21,974 bases of DNA. It comes from JBDTCO01 sp039923495 (GTDB lineage Bacteria; Myxococcota_A; Polyangia; Palsa-1104). The number at the start of each line of letters is the position of its first letter. Positions within the stretch are counted from its first letter, which is position 1. The DNA is taken from assembly GCA_039923495.1 (NCBI GenBank), contig JBDTCO010000248.1:1-21974 (forward strand), given 5' to 3'. The notes under the pieces are model-generated. The model was not told the origin of the DNA. It saw only the letters and a list, made by a program, of their open reading frames with translations, and searched no databases. Of this stretch, positions 8,538 to 17,738 are shown in pieces. The position numbers were made by a program, and so were the translations under genes.

Positions 8538-9176
8538 CTAGGCGGCTCCAAGCGGTGAATAGTGATGGACTCCGTTCCGCGTGCGCTGGATGACCGCCAC
8601 GAGGTCGTCGAGGTCTTCTCGACGAGCCACGAAGTCGATCTCCGACGTGTTGACCACGAGGAGCGGGCTATCCACGTAGTAGTGGAAGAAAAATTCGGCG
8701 TAGGCCTCGTTGACGCGCGCGACGTACTCACGCGGCACACGACGGCCCTCGGGGCTCTTGCGGAGTCGCTCCACGAGGACTTCGGTGCGGGCCTGGAGGT
8801 ACACGACCAGGTCGGGACGTGGCATCGCCTCGTCGAGCAGCGCATACACCTTGTCGTACAGCGCGAGCTCGTCGCGCGAGAGGTTGAGCCGCGCGAAGAG
8901 GCGATCGCGCGCGAACACGTAGTCGGTGACGACGCCACGCTGGAACAGGCCTTCCTGGCGGAGCTCGTCGCGCTGCTGGTAGCGCCCGAGCAGGAACGAC
9001 AGCTGGGCCTGGAGCGCGTAGCGCCTCGGGTCGGCGTAGAAGCCATCGAGGAACGGGTTGCCCTGGTCGGCCAGCACCACCCGGGCACCGAGCGCGTCGG
9101 CGAGCCGCTGCGCGAGCGCGGACTTGCCGACCCCGATAGGGCCTTCGACCGCGATATGGCGCGTGGGCAGCGTCAC
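8538..9176 (-). CDS. Deoxynucleoside kinase (deoxyadenosine/deoxyguanosine kinase family)
   Basis: This encodes 212 residues from a GTG start (VTLPTRHIAVEGPIGVGKS). The P-loop GPIGVGKS is at 12-19. NPFLDGFYADPRRYALQAQL (40-59) is the typical nucleoside-binding segment, TDYVFARDRLFA (84-95) the DR motif, and RKSPEGRRVPREY (139-151) the arginine-rich lid closing over the phosphates. The family phosphorylates deoxynucleosides for salvage in the cytoplasm; the exact base preference cannot be read here. The frame stays open 59 codons upstream, but that part antiparallels the end of the preceding gene and is not homologous. No strong Shine-Dalgarno sequence precedes the GTG, so coupling with the gene ending 19 bp upstream is likely. 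Position next to panB suggests shared transcription rather than a shared pathway. Confidence 0.9.
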   Translation of the reverse strand: MTLPTRHIAVEGPIGVGKSALAQRLADALGARVVLADQGNPFLDGFYADPRRYALQAQLSFLLGRYQQRDELRQEGLFQRGVVTDYVFARDRLFARLNLSRDELALYDKVYALLDEAMPRPDLVVYLQARTEVLVERLRKSPEGRRVPREYVARVNEAYAEFFFHYYVDSPLLVVNTSEIDFVARREDLDDLVAVIQRTRNGVHHYSPLGAA

Positions 9177-9195
9177 GACAGAAGTATACGTCGGA

Positions 9196-10449
9196 TCAGC
9201 GGGGCGAGAAGTCCAGGGGGATGAGCGCGGCCTCCACGTCGCCACCCTGGACCGGAGCGAAGCGCCACGACTCGGCCGAAAGCTCCACACACCGCGCCAG
9301 CTCGAGGGACTGATCGCTCGAGAGCACGTGCGCTCTTTGCGTGACGAACCCAAGCGGCGACAGCTCGAGCGCGAGCTGGAAGCTCACCGACACGCCGGGC
9401 TGCGCGCGCAGCACCCGGGCATAGCAGGTGGCGAGATCTCCGAGATGCACGGCCACGCGCCCGCGGATGCTCTCCGCGGTGCGTCGTCCCTTCATCACGA
9501 GCGGCTGACCTATCTCGACATGGGGCTTCGGCGCAGGCGCGGGTTGCCCGAGCTGCGCGATGTGCCAGCGCGCGCGCGCGACGTGCGGCGAGCCGGGCTG
9601 CGCCGCGAGGAAGCGCTCGAAGGCCTCCTTCGCGACCTGGCGATCGCCCGCGACCTCGTGCGCGAGTCCTTCGTAGTACGCGACGTCGCCGGGCGGCTCG
9701 AAGAACACGCTGTCGTCATGGAGCCGCGCGAGCGCCGGATCGCGCTCCAGCGCCTTTCCGATGGTGCGCTTCGCCAGCTCGCCCTGCCCGTCGCGATCGA
9801 GCGCCACGCCGAGGCCGTAGAGCGCGAGCTGCCACTCGGCGCTACCATACGTCGCAGCGTCCACGGCGAGCTGGTAGCGACGGATGGCTTCGTCGAGCCG
9901 GCCGAGCGCCATCGCGGTCTCGGCCGAGTTGCCCCACAGCAACACCGAGCCCTGCCGCTCGTCGAGCGTGAACGGGATGCGCGTCGCATCGATGAGGGGC
10001 AGCGCGCGCTCGTAGGCGCTGAGGGCCTCCGCGTAGCGCTGCATTCGCGAGAGCACGATGCCTTGCTCCGACGCGATGCGCGCGGCATCGGGCGCCGCAT
10101 CCGGCCGCTTCGCGAGCTTCTCGAGCCGTCGGAGGGCGTCCTCGCAGCGGCCCGATCGGCACGCCTCGGGGTTCGCGGCATCCGGCATCGTCAGCGCACG
10201 CACGATGCGGAACGTCGCCTCCACGTCGACAGGTGTGGCCACCGACGCCTTCTCGCACAGCGCCTGCGCCCGATCCGCGAGACGGAAGCGCTCGCCCGGA
10301 TCGAGCGTCATCTGCGCCTGGTCGAGCAGATGCTCGGCGTCGTCACACGTCTCCGCCTGCGCCACGCCGCAGAGCACGCCGCAGACCGCACCACAGAGGA
10401 CGATGGGCAGCAGCGCACGCACACGCGAAAGCTCGCACCGTGGCCGCAC
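9196..10449 (-). CDS. Exported TPR protein with AgmX/PglI-like C-terminal domain
   Basis: This encodes 417 residues. A signal peptide is visible at about 1-32 (basic RPRCELSRVRALLP, hydrophobic Cys-rich core, AQA before ETC), so it should be periplasmic. Residues about 36-300 form TPR-like helical repeats, for example GIVLSRMQRYAEALSAYERA and LGRLDEAIRRYQLAVDAA. Residues about 319-417 match the pattern of the AgmX/PglI C-terminal domain found in myxobacterial motility-related and envelope proteins: IRGRVAVHLGDLATCYARVL, SFQLALELSPLGFV, then CVELSAESWRFAPVQGGD. Two Cys, one in each half, are probably disulfide linked as in that family. The GTG at 10449 follows GGAGG; GTG at 10422 is an alternative. 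First gene of the dNK-panBC run. Confidence 0.8.
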   Translation of the reverse strand: MRPRCELSRVRALLPIVLCGAVCGVLCGVAQAETCDDAEHLLDQAQMTLDPGERFRLADRAQALCEKASVATPVDVEATFRIVRALTMPDAANPEACRSGRCEDALRRLEKLAKRPDAAPDAARIASEQGIVLSRMQRYAEALSAYERALPLIDATRIPFTLDERQGSVLLWGNSAETAMALGRLDEAIRRYQLAVDAATYGSAEWQLALYGLGVALDRDGQGELAKRTIGKALERDPALARLHDDSVFFEPPGDVAYYEGLAHEVAGDRQVAKEAFERFLAAQPGSPHVARARWHIAQLGQPAPAPKPHVEIGQPLVMKGRRTAESIRGRVAVHLGDLATCYARVLRAQPGVSVSFQLALELSPLGFVTQRAHVLSSDQSLELARCVELSAESWRFAPVQGGDVEAALIPLDFSPR

Positions 10450-10466
10450 GCTGTCCACCGCCTCCG

Positions 10467-10496
10467 TTGACGATGCCGGGTGGCGCACCCTACAGT
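10467..10496 (+). promoter_or_regulatory. Sigma70-like promoter of the PduL-like gene, near-leaderless
   Basis: TTGACG (5/6) is followed by an 18-bp spacer and TACAGT (4/6). The start site would fall near 10503, only about 4 nt before the ATG at 10507, which has no Shine-Dalgarno sequence. This suggests a nearly leaderless mRNA and argues against the upstream GTG at 10480. Confidence 0.45.
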
Positions 10497-10506
10497 CTGT
10501 CTCGCC

Positions 10507-10803
10507 ATGGACCGCAAGCCGCACGCGCCGCGCTTCGTTCGTCTGTCGACCGCCGACGTGTCGACGCTGTTCGGTCCGGAGGCGCTCGAGCCGCGCTTCC
10601 ACATCTCGAACGGTCGCTTCGTCGCTCGACAGCGCGTCGCGCTCGTCGGCAAAAAGGGCCGCATCGACGGTGTCCCCGTCGTAGGACCGCCCGGCGACCA
10701 GACCACGGTCTCGTTCGGCGACGGCGATGAAGAGCGCCTCGACTTCACGGCGGGCGGCGTGCTCATCGTCGGACCTTCTGGCGAGCGCAAGCTCGTCGGC
10801 TGA
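10507..10803 (+). CDS. Stand-alone PduL-like single-barrel protein lacking the HxH zinc ligands
   Basis: This encodes 98 residues. It resembles the N-terminal half of PduL phosphotransacylases. RFVRLSTADVSTLFG (9-23) aligns with the family opening NRHxHLSxxDxxxLFG. GRFVARQRVALVGKKGRIDG (36-55) aligns with GQ(F/Y)AAExTVTLVGPKGxI, followed by VPVVGP and a closing VLIVGPSG strand. In PduL the two His of HxH bind catalytic zinc; here they are Phe10 and Arg12. The second barrel, with the other ligands, is absent because normal PduL has about 200 or more residues. It is therefore unlikely to be a phosphotransacylase and may be a binding or structural derivative. The stop is one base before the start of the small membrane protein gene, indicating coupling. 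The PduL link is my recognition from motif memory, not a search. Confidence 0.72.
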   Translation: MDRKPHAPRFVRLSTADVSTLFGPEALEPRFHISNGRFVARQRVALVGKKGRIDGVPVVGPPGDQTTVSFGDGDEERLDFTAGGVLIVGPSGERKLVG

Positions 10804-10804
10804 C

Positions 10805-11044
10805 ATGGCGGCCGGCTCCCCGGCGAGCACTGCCTTCGCGCTGCTCGCGATCGCCGGGAGCCTGTGCTCGGTGGCGCTGGTGTCGTGGCCGCTCGTGCAG
10901 GTCGGCTTCGCTGCGGCCGCCGGGAGCGTGCTCGTCGCTGCGTACGCCGCGCGCCGACCTGCGCGCGTGCTCACGTCGGTGGCGCTCCTGCTCGCGCTCG
11001 CGGTGCTCGGTGGCGACGTGCTGCTCGTCCTGGCCGCTCGCTGA
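10805..11044 (+). CDS. Small membrane protein, 79 residues
   Basis: This encodes 79 residues consisting almost entirely of hydrophobic helices: about 9-28 (AFALLAIAGSLCSVALVSW), 31-48 (VQVGFAAAAGSVLVAAYAA) and 55-78 (VLTSVALLLALAVLGGDVLLVLAA), separated by an ARRPAR loop. No family is recognised. The ATG is one base after the preceding stop codon, so translation is probably coupled to the PduL-like gene. The first 60 nt can fold into a long imperfect hairpin (10814-10826 with 10851-10862, 12 pairs and one bulged C), which might tune expression or be chance in GC-rich coding DNA. A UbiB-type gene follows after 32 bp; a membrane partner role is only a guess. Confidence 0.65.
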   Translation: MAAGSPASTAFALLAIAGSLCSVALVSWPLVQVGFAAAAGSVLVAAYAARRPARVLTSVALLLALAVLGGDVLLVLAAR

Positions 11045-11076
11045 GCGCCCCGACCGCGCGTGCTACGCTCGGGCCC

Positions 11077-12345
11077 GTGCAGCTCCGCTTCCTCGCACGC
11101 GCGCTGATCATCACCCTGCTCAGCTTGCTGACGCTGGCGCGTTTCTGCGCGGGGTGGCTCGCGCTGCTCGTCATCGGCAAGCCCGCCGAGGCGCGGCAGG
11201 CCTGGGCAGGTCGCTGCCTCGCACGCCTCATGCGCAGGCTCGGCGCAACGTTCGTGAAGCTCGGGCAGATCCTCTCGACGCGACCCGACCTGCTGCCCAA
11301 GGCCATGCTGCGCGAACTCGAGTCGTTACAGGATCACGTCGGCCCGTTCTCGTTCGACGCGCTGCGCGAGACCATCGAGCAGGACTTCAGCGAGCCGCTC
11401 GAGACGTTGTACGCGTCGTTCGATCGCGTGCCGCTCGCGTCGGCGTCCGTCGCGCAGGTGCACGCCGCGGTGCTGCACGATGGTCGTCGCGTCGCGGTGA
11501 AGGTGCGTCGCCCCGACATCGAGCGGCTCGTCGACTTCGACCTCGGTGCGATGCGGCTCGGCGGCAAGCTGCTCGAGCTCGTGCCGTCGCTGTCACTGCT
11601 GTCTCCCGTCGAGAGCATCGACGAGTTCGGGCGTGGCATCCGGATGCAGCTCGACTTCACCATCGAGGCCGACAACAACCGACGCTTTCGCACCAACTTC
11701 GCGGGTGATCCAGACGTCGTCTTCCCCGAGCTCGTGGAGCGCCTGTGCAGCATGCGCGTGCTCACCATGGAGCTCATCGACGGCGAGAAGGTGCTCGCGT
11801 ACGCGAAGGTCGGTGCCGATCCGAAGCGCCTCGCGGCCATCGGCTTCCGCGTCATCCTGAAGATGATCTTCATCGACGGGCTCGTGCACGCTGATCTGCA
11901 CCCCGGCAACCTCTTCGTCACGAGGGCGCACAAGCTCGCGCTGCTCGACCTCGGCCTCGTCGGCGAGCTCGACGCCGAGCACCGCCTCGGCCTGGCACGC
12001 TACTTCGCCGCGTTCGCTGCCGGCGACGGCGTGGCCATGGCGCAGATCATGACCTCGCTCGCCTCGGCCGATGCGCGGCGAACCGTCCGCGACTATCCCG
12101 GCTTCGAGCGCGCCGTGCAGGTCTTCGCGCAGCGCCACAAGGGCCAGACGCTCGGCGAGATCCAGATCTCCGTCGTGTTCCTCGAGCTCATGGAGATCCT
12201 GCGCCACCACCGCGTACGCGCGAATCCCACCTTCACCCTCGTGAACATCGCGATCATGATGACCGAGGGCATCGGCAAGCAGCTCGATCCGAGCGTCGAT
12301 CTGATCGGCGCCGCCGCACCGTTCTTTGCGCACATGGGCCTGTGA
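11077..12345 (+). CDS. UbiB/ABC1/ADCK-family atypical kinase-like ATPase
   Basis: This encodes 422 residues. The family hallmarks appear in order: the KxGQ motif (KLGQILSTRPDLLP, from Lys61), the Ala-rich nucleotide loop in place of a Gly-rich loop (ASASVAQVHAA, 121-131), VAVKVRRPDIE with Lys142, the LDFTIEADN segment (192-200), the catalytic HADLHPGNLFV (271-281) and LLDLGLVGEL in place of DFG (289-298). Such proteins are ATPases needed for ubiquinone or isoprenoid-lipid metabolism; the exact substrate is unknown here. A hydrophobic N-terminus (about 8-33) could anchor it. The two C-terminal membrane helices of E. coli UbiB are missing, so it is shorter than the 546-residue type. No other ubi genes are near. 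The start is GTG at 11077, without a clear Shine-Dalgarno sequence; the frame is open upstream but not homologous. Confidence 0.9.
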   Translation: MQLRFLARALIITLLSLLTLARFCAGWLALLVIGKPAEARQAWAGRCLARLMRRLGATFVKLGQILSTRPDLLPKAMLRELESLQDHVGPFSFDALRETIEQDFSEPLETLYASFDRVPLASASVAQVHAAVLHDGRRVAVKVRRPDIERLVDFDLGAMRLGGKLLELVPSLSLLSPVESIDEFGRGIRMQLDFTIEADNNRRFRTNFAGDPDVVFPELVERLCSMRVLTMELIDGEKVLAYAKVGADPKRLAAIGFRVILKMIFIDGLVHADLHPGNLFVTRAHKLALLDLGLVGELDAEHRLGLARYFAAFAAGDGVAMAQIMTSLASADARRTVRDYPGFERAVQVFAQRHKGQTLGEIQISVVFLELMEILRHHRVRANPTFTLVNIAIMMTEGIGKQLDPSVDLIGAAAPFFAHMGL

Positions 12346-12347
12346 GT

Positions 12348-12367
12348 CTATGACGCGCTCGTCATAG
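12348..12367 (+). terminator. Perfect hairpin just after the UbiB-like gene
   Basis: An 8-bp perfect stem CTATGACG / CGTCATAG with a CGCT loop starts 2 bases after the stop codon. It lacks a T-run, so it could be a Rho-assisted terminator, a 3' end stabiliser or an operator-like dyad. Confidence 0.35.
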
Positions 12368-12386
12368 CCGCGCTCGTCCGTCGGCC

Positions 12387-12416
12387 TTGCCCGTCACACG
12401 GAACGTCGGCTAAACT
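12387..12416 (+). promoter_or_regulatory. Possible sigma70 promoter of the Ser/Thr kinase operon
   Basis: TTGCCC (4/6), an 18-bp spacer and TAAACT (4/6) lie in the gap between the UbiB-like gene and the kinase. The predicted start is near 12423, leaving a 40-60-nt leader. Weak but sensibly placed. Confidence 0.35.
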
Positions 12417-12461
12417 CTGGACAATCCGACCTGCGCGCCACGACGGTTCGAGCCCGCCGCG

Positions 12462-14327
12462 ATGCCGGGTCCAAGCCGAGGCCGCATGACACGGATGTCC
12501 GACTCACGGAACGGGGAGGGCACGGACGACGCGCCTGCCGTCGCCGGGCCGTCGGTCACACCGTCCCAGGTCGGGTCAGCCGTCACGGACGGCAAGGCAG
12601 GGCTCAAGCGCTACGAGCTCCTCGACGAGGTCGGTCAGGGTGGCATGGCCATCGTGTACCGCGCCCACGACACGATGCTCGATCGCGAGGTGGCCGTGAA
12701 GGTGCTGCACCCGCACCTCGCCGGACAGGCAGAGTCGCGCGATCGGCTCGAGCGCGAGGCGCAGGCCGTCGCGAAGCTGCGTCACGAGAACATCCTCGAG
12801 ATCTTCGACTACTCGGGCCGCAGTTCCGACGAGAGCTACATCGTCACCGAGTTCATCCACGGCACCACGCTGCGTCAGTTCACCACCGCGCACGCCCTCC
12901 CCTACCCGGAGCTCGCGGAGCTGATCGTCAGCGAGATCGCGCGCGCGCTCGAGCACGCGCACAAGGCCGGCGTCATCCATCGCGACATCAAGCCCGAGAA
13001 CGTGATGATCCGCTCCGACGGCCTCATCAAGCTCATGGACTTCGGCATCGCGCAGATGGTCGACAAGGAGCGCATGACGCAGACGGGCCAGCTCATGGGC
13101 TCGCCCGCGTACATGGCGCCCGAGCACGTCGAGGGCGGTGGCATCGACGTCCGCACCGACGTGTTCTCCGTCGGCATCCTGCTCTACCAGCTCGCGACCG
13201 GCCAGCTGCCGTTCCGCGGTCGCAACCCGCACGAGATGCTCAAGCGCATCGCCGACTGCGTGTACGCGCCACCCGACAGCGTGAACCCGCGCGTCGGTCG
13301 TCGCCTCACGAAGGTCATCGCGCGCGCTCTCGCGAAGAACAAGGCCGATCGATACGGCGACGTCGGCGAGCTGCGGCGCGACCTGCTCGAGGATCTGACC
13401 GACGCCGGCCTCGACGATCCCCGTGCCGAGCTGGTCGCGTTCTTCGCGGCGCCCGCGGCGTTCATCGGTACCCTCGGGCCGCGTATGACGGACGCGCTCA
13501 CCGCACGCGGTCGCAAGCTCCTCGGCGATGGACGCCGCGCCGCCGCGCTCGAAGCCTGGCGACGCGCGCTCGAGATCACGCCGACCTCGCAGGAGCTGCT
13601 CGCGCTCGTCAAGGGGATCGAGCGGCGCCAGGCGCTCGGGCGATCGCTCGTCGGCGCGACGGGTCTCGGGTGCCTCGCGCTCGCGGCGGCGGTGGGGATC
13701 CGGGCGTGGCCGCGTCCCGTCGTCGAGGTGCAACCGCCCGCGCTGCAGCCGCCGCCCATCTCCACGAAGGCACCGTCGATTCGCAGCGCGGTGCCGCCGG
13801 TGAAGTTCACCCCGCGCATCAGGATCGATCGCGCACGCATCGCACCAACGATCGTGCCACCTGCGCCCATCATGCCGAAGCGCCACTTCGAGCTGGTACC
13901 GACGCCGAAGGCAGTGCGCGTGCTCGTCGACGGCCAGCCGCTCGGCGACTACGGCCCGGGGCTCATGGCGGTCGACCTCGATCAGAAGCCGCACACGATC
14001 ACGTTCGACAGCCCGTTCTGCTACCCCGAGAACATCCTGCTCGACGACAAGGCGGAGTCGGGTCGCATCGTGCGGCGCCTCAAGTGGCGACCCGGCACGC
14101 TCACGGTACACACGCAGCCCGACAGCGCCGACATCGTGGTCGACGGCCGCCTCATCGCGCGCAGCGGTCACCCCATCTCGATGCCGATGCCTCCACTCTC
14201 CGACGGGCGCCGCGTCGTGACGATCAAGGTCTCGGCGCCCGATCGCGCCTCCGTCGAAAAGGAAGTCGAGCTGCGCGCCAACGAGTCCGAGACGATCAAC
14301 GTCTCGCTGGCAGGTCCGCCTCTGTGA
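12462..14327 (+). CDS. Transmembrane Ser/Thr protein kinase with PEGA-like C-terminal domain
   Basis: Counting from the ATG at 12462 the product has 621 residues. The kinase domain spans about 51-315: Gly-rich loop GQGGMA (58-63), Lys80 in VAVK, an RD-type catalytic loop HRDIKPEN (173-180), DFG (193-195), a Thr/Ser-rich activation loop (MTQTGQLMGS) and APE (219-221). It therefore looks fully active. A cytoplasmic linker leads to a single membrane helix (about 396-413), a Pro-rich stalk (420-475) and an outer beta-rich part. That part ends in a PEGA-like domain (about 543-620, RPGTLTVHTQPDSADIVVDG), probably a periplasmic sensor or anchor. An ATG at 12486 has a better-placed GAGG and may be the true start, with no effect on domains. 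The next two genes follow with an overlap or a gap of a few bases, suggesting one signalling operon. Confidence 0.95.
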   Translation: MPGPSRGRMTRMSDSRNGEGTDDAPAVAGPSVTPSQVGSAVTDGKAGLKRYELLDEVGQGGMAIVYRAHDTMLDREVAVKVLHPHLAGQAESRDRLEREAQAVAKLRHENILEIFDYSGRSSDESYIVTEFIHGTTLRQFTTAHALPYPELAELIVSEIARALEHAHKAGVIHRDIKPENVMIRSDGLIKLMDFGIAQMVDKERMTQTGQLMGSPAYMAPEHVEGGGIDVRTDVFSVGILLYQLATGQLPFRGRNPHEMLKRIADCVYAPPDSVNPRVGRRLTKVIARALAKNKADRYGDVGELRRDLLEDLTDAGLDDPRAELVAFFAAPAAFIGTLGPRMTDALTARGRKLLGDGRRAAALEAWRRALEITPTSQELLALVKGIERRQALGRSLVGATGLGCLALAAAVGIRAWPRPVVEVQPPALQPPPISTKAPSIRSAVPPVKFTPRIRIDRARIAPTIVPPAPIMPKRHFELVPTPKAVRVLVDGQPLGDYGPGLMAVDLDQKPHTITFDSPFCYPENILLDDKAESGRIVRRLKWRPGTLTVHTQPDSADIVVDGRLIARSGHPISMPMPPLSDGRRVVTIKVSAPDRASVEKEVELRANESETINVSLAGPPL

Positions 14328-14335
14328 CGACAGTG

Positions 14336-15256
14336 ATGATGAAGCGCGCCACGCTGCTCGCGTTCTTCTCGGTCCAGGCGATCGGCTCCGCGTCGGCAGC
14401 GCCGCCCGTCGCAGCAGCGCCCATCGCGGCAACGGTCCAGAAGACGCCCGAAGCGCTGCTCGCGGACGGCAAGCTCGCCTACGAGCGCGGGAACTACGCG
14501 CTCGCCGTGCATACGCTGTCGCCACTGCTCTACCCGTCCATCGCGCTCACGAGCGAGGAGGCGGTCGTCGAGGCGCACCGCTTGCTCGCGCTCTCCCACC
14601 TCCTGCAGAAGCAGGAGGCCGAGGCCGAAGAAGAGGCCACGAGCATTCTCACGCTGCGGCCTTCGTTTCAGCTCGATCCCATCGTCGATCCGCCGATGGC
14701 CGTCGCGTTCTTCGACGGTGTGCGCAAGAAGCAAGAGTCGCGGCTCCGCGAGCTGCGTGCGCGCGAGGCCAAGGAGCAGGAGGCGCGCGCGATCGAGGAG
14801 GCGCGCATCCGCCACGCCACCGCCGAGCGCGTGTACATCGAAAAGACGGTGCAGAAGCACTCTCGCCTGCTCGCGACGATCCCGTTCGGCGTCGGTCAGT
14901 TCCAGAACGGGCAGAACACCAAAGCGGCGCTGTTCCTGTCGAGCGAGCTGCTCTTCGGGGCGCTCTCGCTCTCCGCGTACGTTGCGCTCGATCAAAAGTA
15001 TCCGTACGACCCGTCAGCAAACCGTCGCTACTTTCCCGCCCCGCAGAAGGGCACCGCGCAGGCGCTCATCGGCCTGCAGCTCGGCGCCGGCATCGCGTTC
15101 TGGGCCACGCTGCTGTGGGGGATCATCGACGCGCACGTTCTTTACAAGCCCCAGGTCACGAAGACGCGCGAGGTCGCCGCGCCGAAGCACTCCGTCTCGC
15201 TCGCACCCATCGTCGGACCGGGCCAGGGTGGTCTCTCCGTCGGAGGGACCTTCTAG
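14336..15256 (+). CDS. Exported TPR-like protein with C-terminal DUF5683-like membrane region
   Basis: This encodes 306 residues. A signal peptide is visible at 1-21 (MMKRATLLAFFSVQAIGSASA). Residues about 38-110 are TPR-like (LLADGKLAYERGNYALAVHT), 125-175 a charged coiled coil (KKQESRLRELRAREAKEQEA), and 176-270 a membrane part. In the last, SRLLATIPFGVGQFQNGQNT recalls the PGxGQxxNGxxxKG signature of DUF5683/TM2-like proteins, followed by two hydrophobic helices (about 197-217 and 243-268). The likely site is the inner membrane with the helical part in the periplasm. An in-frame GTG at 14324 overlaps the kinase stop (GTGA), so the genes are coupled whichever start is used; the ATG at 14336 gives the better signal peptide. 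The role may be to link envelope state to the kinase; this is inference from position. Confidence 0.82.
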   Translation: MMKRATLLAFFSVQAIGSASAAPPVAAAPIAATVQKTPEALLADGKLAYERGNYALAVHTLSPLLYPSIALTSEEAVVEAHRLLALSHLLQKQEAEAEEEATSILTLRPSFQLDPIVDPPMAVAFFDGVRKKQESRLRELRAREAKEQEARAIEEARIRHATAERVYIEKTVQKHSRLLATIPFGVGQFQNGQNTKAALFLSSELLFGALSLSAYVALDQKYPYDPSANRRYFPAPQKGTAQALIGLQLGAGIAFWATLLWGIIDAHVLYKPQVTKTREVAAPKHSVSLAPIVGPGQGGLSVGGTF

Positions 15257-15268
15257 GATGTGTCGCTG

Positions 15269-17095
<1,827 letters not shown>

Positions 17096-17219
17096 CGCTT
17101 TGGGTCCTGTCGCAAACTCTGACGCTCGCTCGTCCGGGCCTGACACCGCCGTCATGACTCCGGCATCCGCCGCTGCGTGCGCGCGATCCAATGGGGCGAA
17201 ACGACACGCGGGTGGCTCG

Positions 17220-17738
17220 ATGGCACGCGCGGTGCTCCTGATCGGCGTCGTGATCGCCGGGCTGCCAGGGTGCCTTGTTCCGACGCCGCTCTCTCAGAGA
17301 CCGGGCGTCGGCGACTCGCCGCCGTTCATCCTCGTCGACCGCGCGGTGCCCACGTACGGCCCGACCATCGTTCGTACGGACCACTCGACGTTCAGCTTCG
17401 TGGTGTACGCACGGGATGTCGACCTCGACGACACGCTCTCCGCTCGGATCTACGCGGCACCGAACGCAAGCGAGGTGTCCGACACCAATCCGCTCGTCGA
17501 CTACCAGTATCAGGTGAGCCCGATGGAAGCGGCTGCGACCGACGATCCAGAGCTTCGGGTCGCCGACTTCGACAAGCAAGACGGAGGCAAGGACTACTGC
17601 CGGATCTTCAATCCATCCGTGCAGACGTTCCCCGTCAAGATCACCGTCGCTGACAGACCATTCAACGCGTCGGGCGACGGCAAGGCCGATGGCGGACTGA
17701 CCGACTATATCTTCTGGAAGCTGACGTGCCCGCAATGA
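17220..17738 (+). CDS. Putative lipoprotein of unknown function
   Basis: This encodes 172 residues. MARAVLLIGVVIAGLPGC is a lipoprotein signal with lipobox-like LPGC and Cys18 as the lipidation site (Pro at -2 is unusual). The mature part is beta-rich, about 150 residues, with FSFVVYARDVDLDDTLSARI suggesting an Ig-like fold and a closing VKITVADRPFN ... DYIFWKLTCP. There are two Cys beyond the lipobox, possibly disulfide linked. No family is recognised. The frame is open about 40 codons upstream, but the ATG at 17220 directly precedes the signal sequence. The last codons overlap the next gene: ATGA shares the next ATG with this TGA, so the two lipoproteins are co-translated. It begins 124 bp after the sigma54 activator. 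Confidence 0.82.
   Translation: MARAVLLIGVVIAGLPGCLVPTPLSQRPGVGDSPPFILVDRAVPTYGPTIVRTDHSTFSFVVYARDVDLDDTLSARIYAAPNASEVSDTNPLVDYQYQVSPMEAAATDDPELRVADFDKQDGGKDYCRIFNPSVQTFPVKITVADRPFNASGDGKADGGLTDYIFWKLTCPQ

Noticed and set aside
9058..10470. A 470-codon plus-strand open frame
   Set aside because: Antisense to the TPR/AgmX-like gene; composition-driven, no domain seen.
12576..14525. A 649-codon open frame on the minus strand
   Set aside because: It lies antisense to the unmistakable Ser/Thr kinase gene. Its translation is Arg/Glu/Asp/His-rich with no motif, a typical high-GC shadow.
17221..17236. Sigma54-like site TGGCAC-N5-GTGCT
   Set aside because: It overlaps the start codon and signal sequence of the lipoprotein gene and has GTGCT instead of TTGC(A/T); most likely chance.
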